A DNA stretch of 64,000 nucleotides from Aeromonas hydrophila subsp. hydrophila ATCC 7966. GTDB taxonomy: Bacteria; Pseudomonadota; Gammaproteobacteria; Enterobacterales; Aeromonadaceae. Location of the stretch: assembly GCF_000014805.1 (NCBI RefSeq), contig NC_008570.1, positions 1,493,001-1,557,000 of the forward strand, in the 5' to 3' direction. A model generated the notes under the pieces. The model was not told the origin of the DNA. It worked only from the letters and a program-made list of their open reading frames with translations, and ran no database searches. The position numbers and the translations under genes were made by a program. Positions 63,858 to 64,000 of the stretch are shown here, piece after piece (positions within the stretch are counted from its first letter, which is position 1; each line of letters starts with the position of its first letter).

Positions 63858-64000
63858 GTGGATTACAGCCTCCAGCCTGCTACGGTCATCCGGCGATGTG
63901 GTGGATGGCGAAACGGCCGCACAGATGTGTCTTTGCATAAATGGTTTCCAAGTGGGCATCTTAACCAAGGTGATTGGGTGGCAAAACAGGAAGCTGAACA
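63858..64000 (+). CDS. Open frame running off the right edge
   Basis: From GTG 63858 the frame is open for 47 codons to the window edge (VDYSLQPATVIRRCGGWRNG, ... LHKWFPSGHLNQGDWVAKQE). No ribosome site is seen and composition is unlike the gene before it. I recall very similar short hypothetical proteins in Aeromonas genomes, which suggests a dispersed DNA repeat rather than a true gene. Confidence 0.25.
   Translation, partial: MDYSLQPATVIRRCGGWRNGRTDVSLHKWFPSGHLNQGDWVAKQEAE

Noticed and set aside
62500..64000. Prophage or genomic island edge
   Set aside because: Composition shifts and a MITE-like repeat is present, but no integrase, attachment-site pair or phage gene is visible.

Overview
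The window is ordinary chromosomal DNA of a polar-flagellated gammaproteobacterium, most probably an Aeromonas. This rests on the combination of a MARTX toxin gene end, a Vibrio/Pseudomonas-type polar flagellar and chemotaxis cluster, a System I ccm cluster, a rluE-nudJ-mnmA-hflD-purB block in enterobacterial order, and GC-rich codon use. The species cannot be fixed from the sequence alone.

Layout. 1-5500: the 3' end of a very large RTX toxin gene with its terminator, a GNAT acetyltransferase, rimO (minus strand), an HD-GYP phosphodiesterase with its own promoter and a palindromic operator candidate, and a secreted Ysc84/SYLF protein. 5600-33500: one long run of plus-strand motility genes: fliEFGHIJKLMNOPQR-flhB, then flhA-flhF-flhG-fliA, cheY-cheZ-cheA-cheB, a second stator pair (motC/motD type), the ParC/ParP array-positioning pair, cheW and a DUF2802 gene. 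Two good sigma-54 promoter matches, ahead of fliE and flhA, open the two halves. Together they build the basal body, export apparatus and switch, set the number and polar site of the flagellum (FlhF/FlhG), make sigma-28, and assemble a polar chemosensory array. 33600-40900: ccmABCDEFGHI for cytochrome c maturation, with an FNR-like site between ccmB and ccmC. 40900-50600: mlaA, sodB (minus), grxD, an RNA m5C methyltransferase (minus), a GlyGly-CTERM reprolysin-type protease overlapping a small lipoprotein gene, pdxH, a glutathione transferase, an unusual three-part GNAT protein, and a YhbS-like GNAT protein. 50600-57150, all minus strand: roxA, purB, hflD, mnmA, nudJ, rluE. 57200-62500, all minus strand: a sugar-import group made of a fructose-type PTS EIIABC, the hexose-phosphate antiporter uhpT, a free-standing EIIB, and a fusion of a degenerate HPr-like domain with EIIA. 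62500-64000: visibly more AT-rich, with a 92-bp MITE-like inverted repeat, a frameshifted secreted-protein gene, and an open frame running off the edge.

No CRISPR array, tRNA, rRNA, transposase or prophage gene was found. Nothing in the window is a clear new defence or biosynthetic system. The most interesting items are the PTS/UhpT group with its HPr-less phosphoacceptor, the GNAT fusion protein at 48369, the triple motif in the CheA linker, the MITE-like element and the broken gene near the right end. All family assignments come from reading the translated sequences and comparing with remembered families; no search was run.
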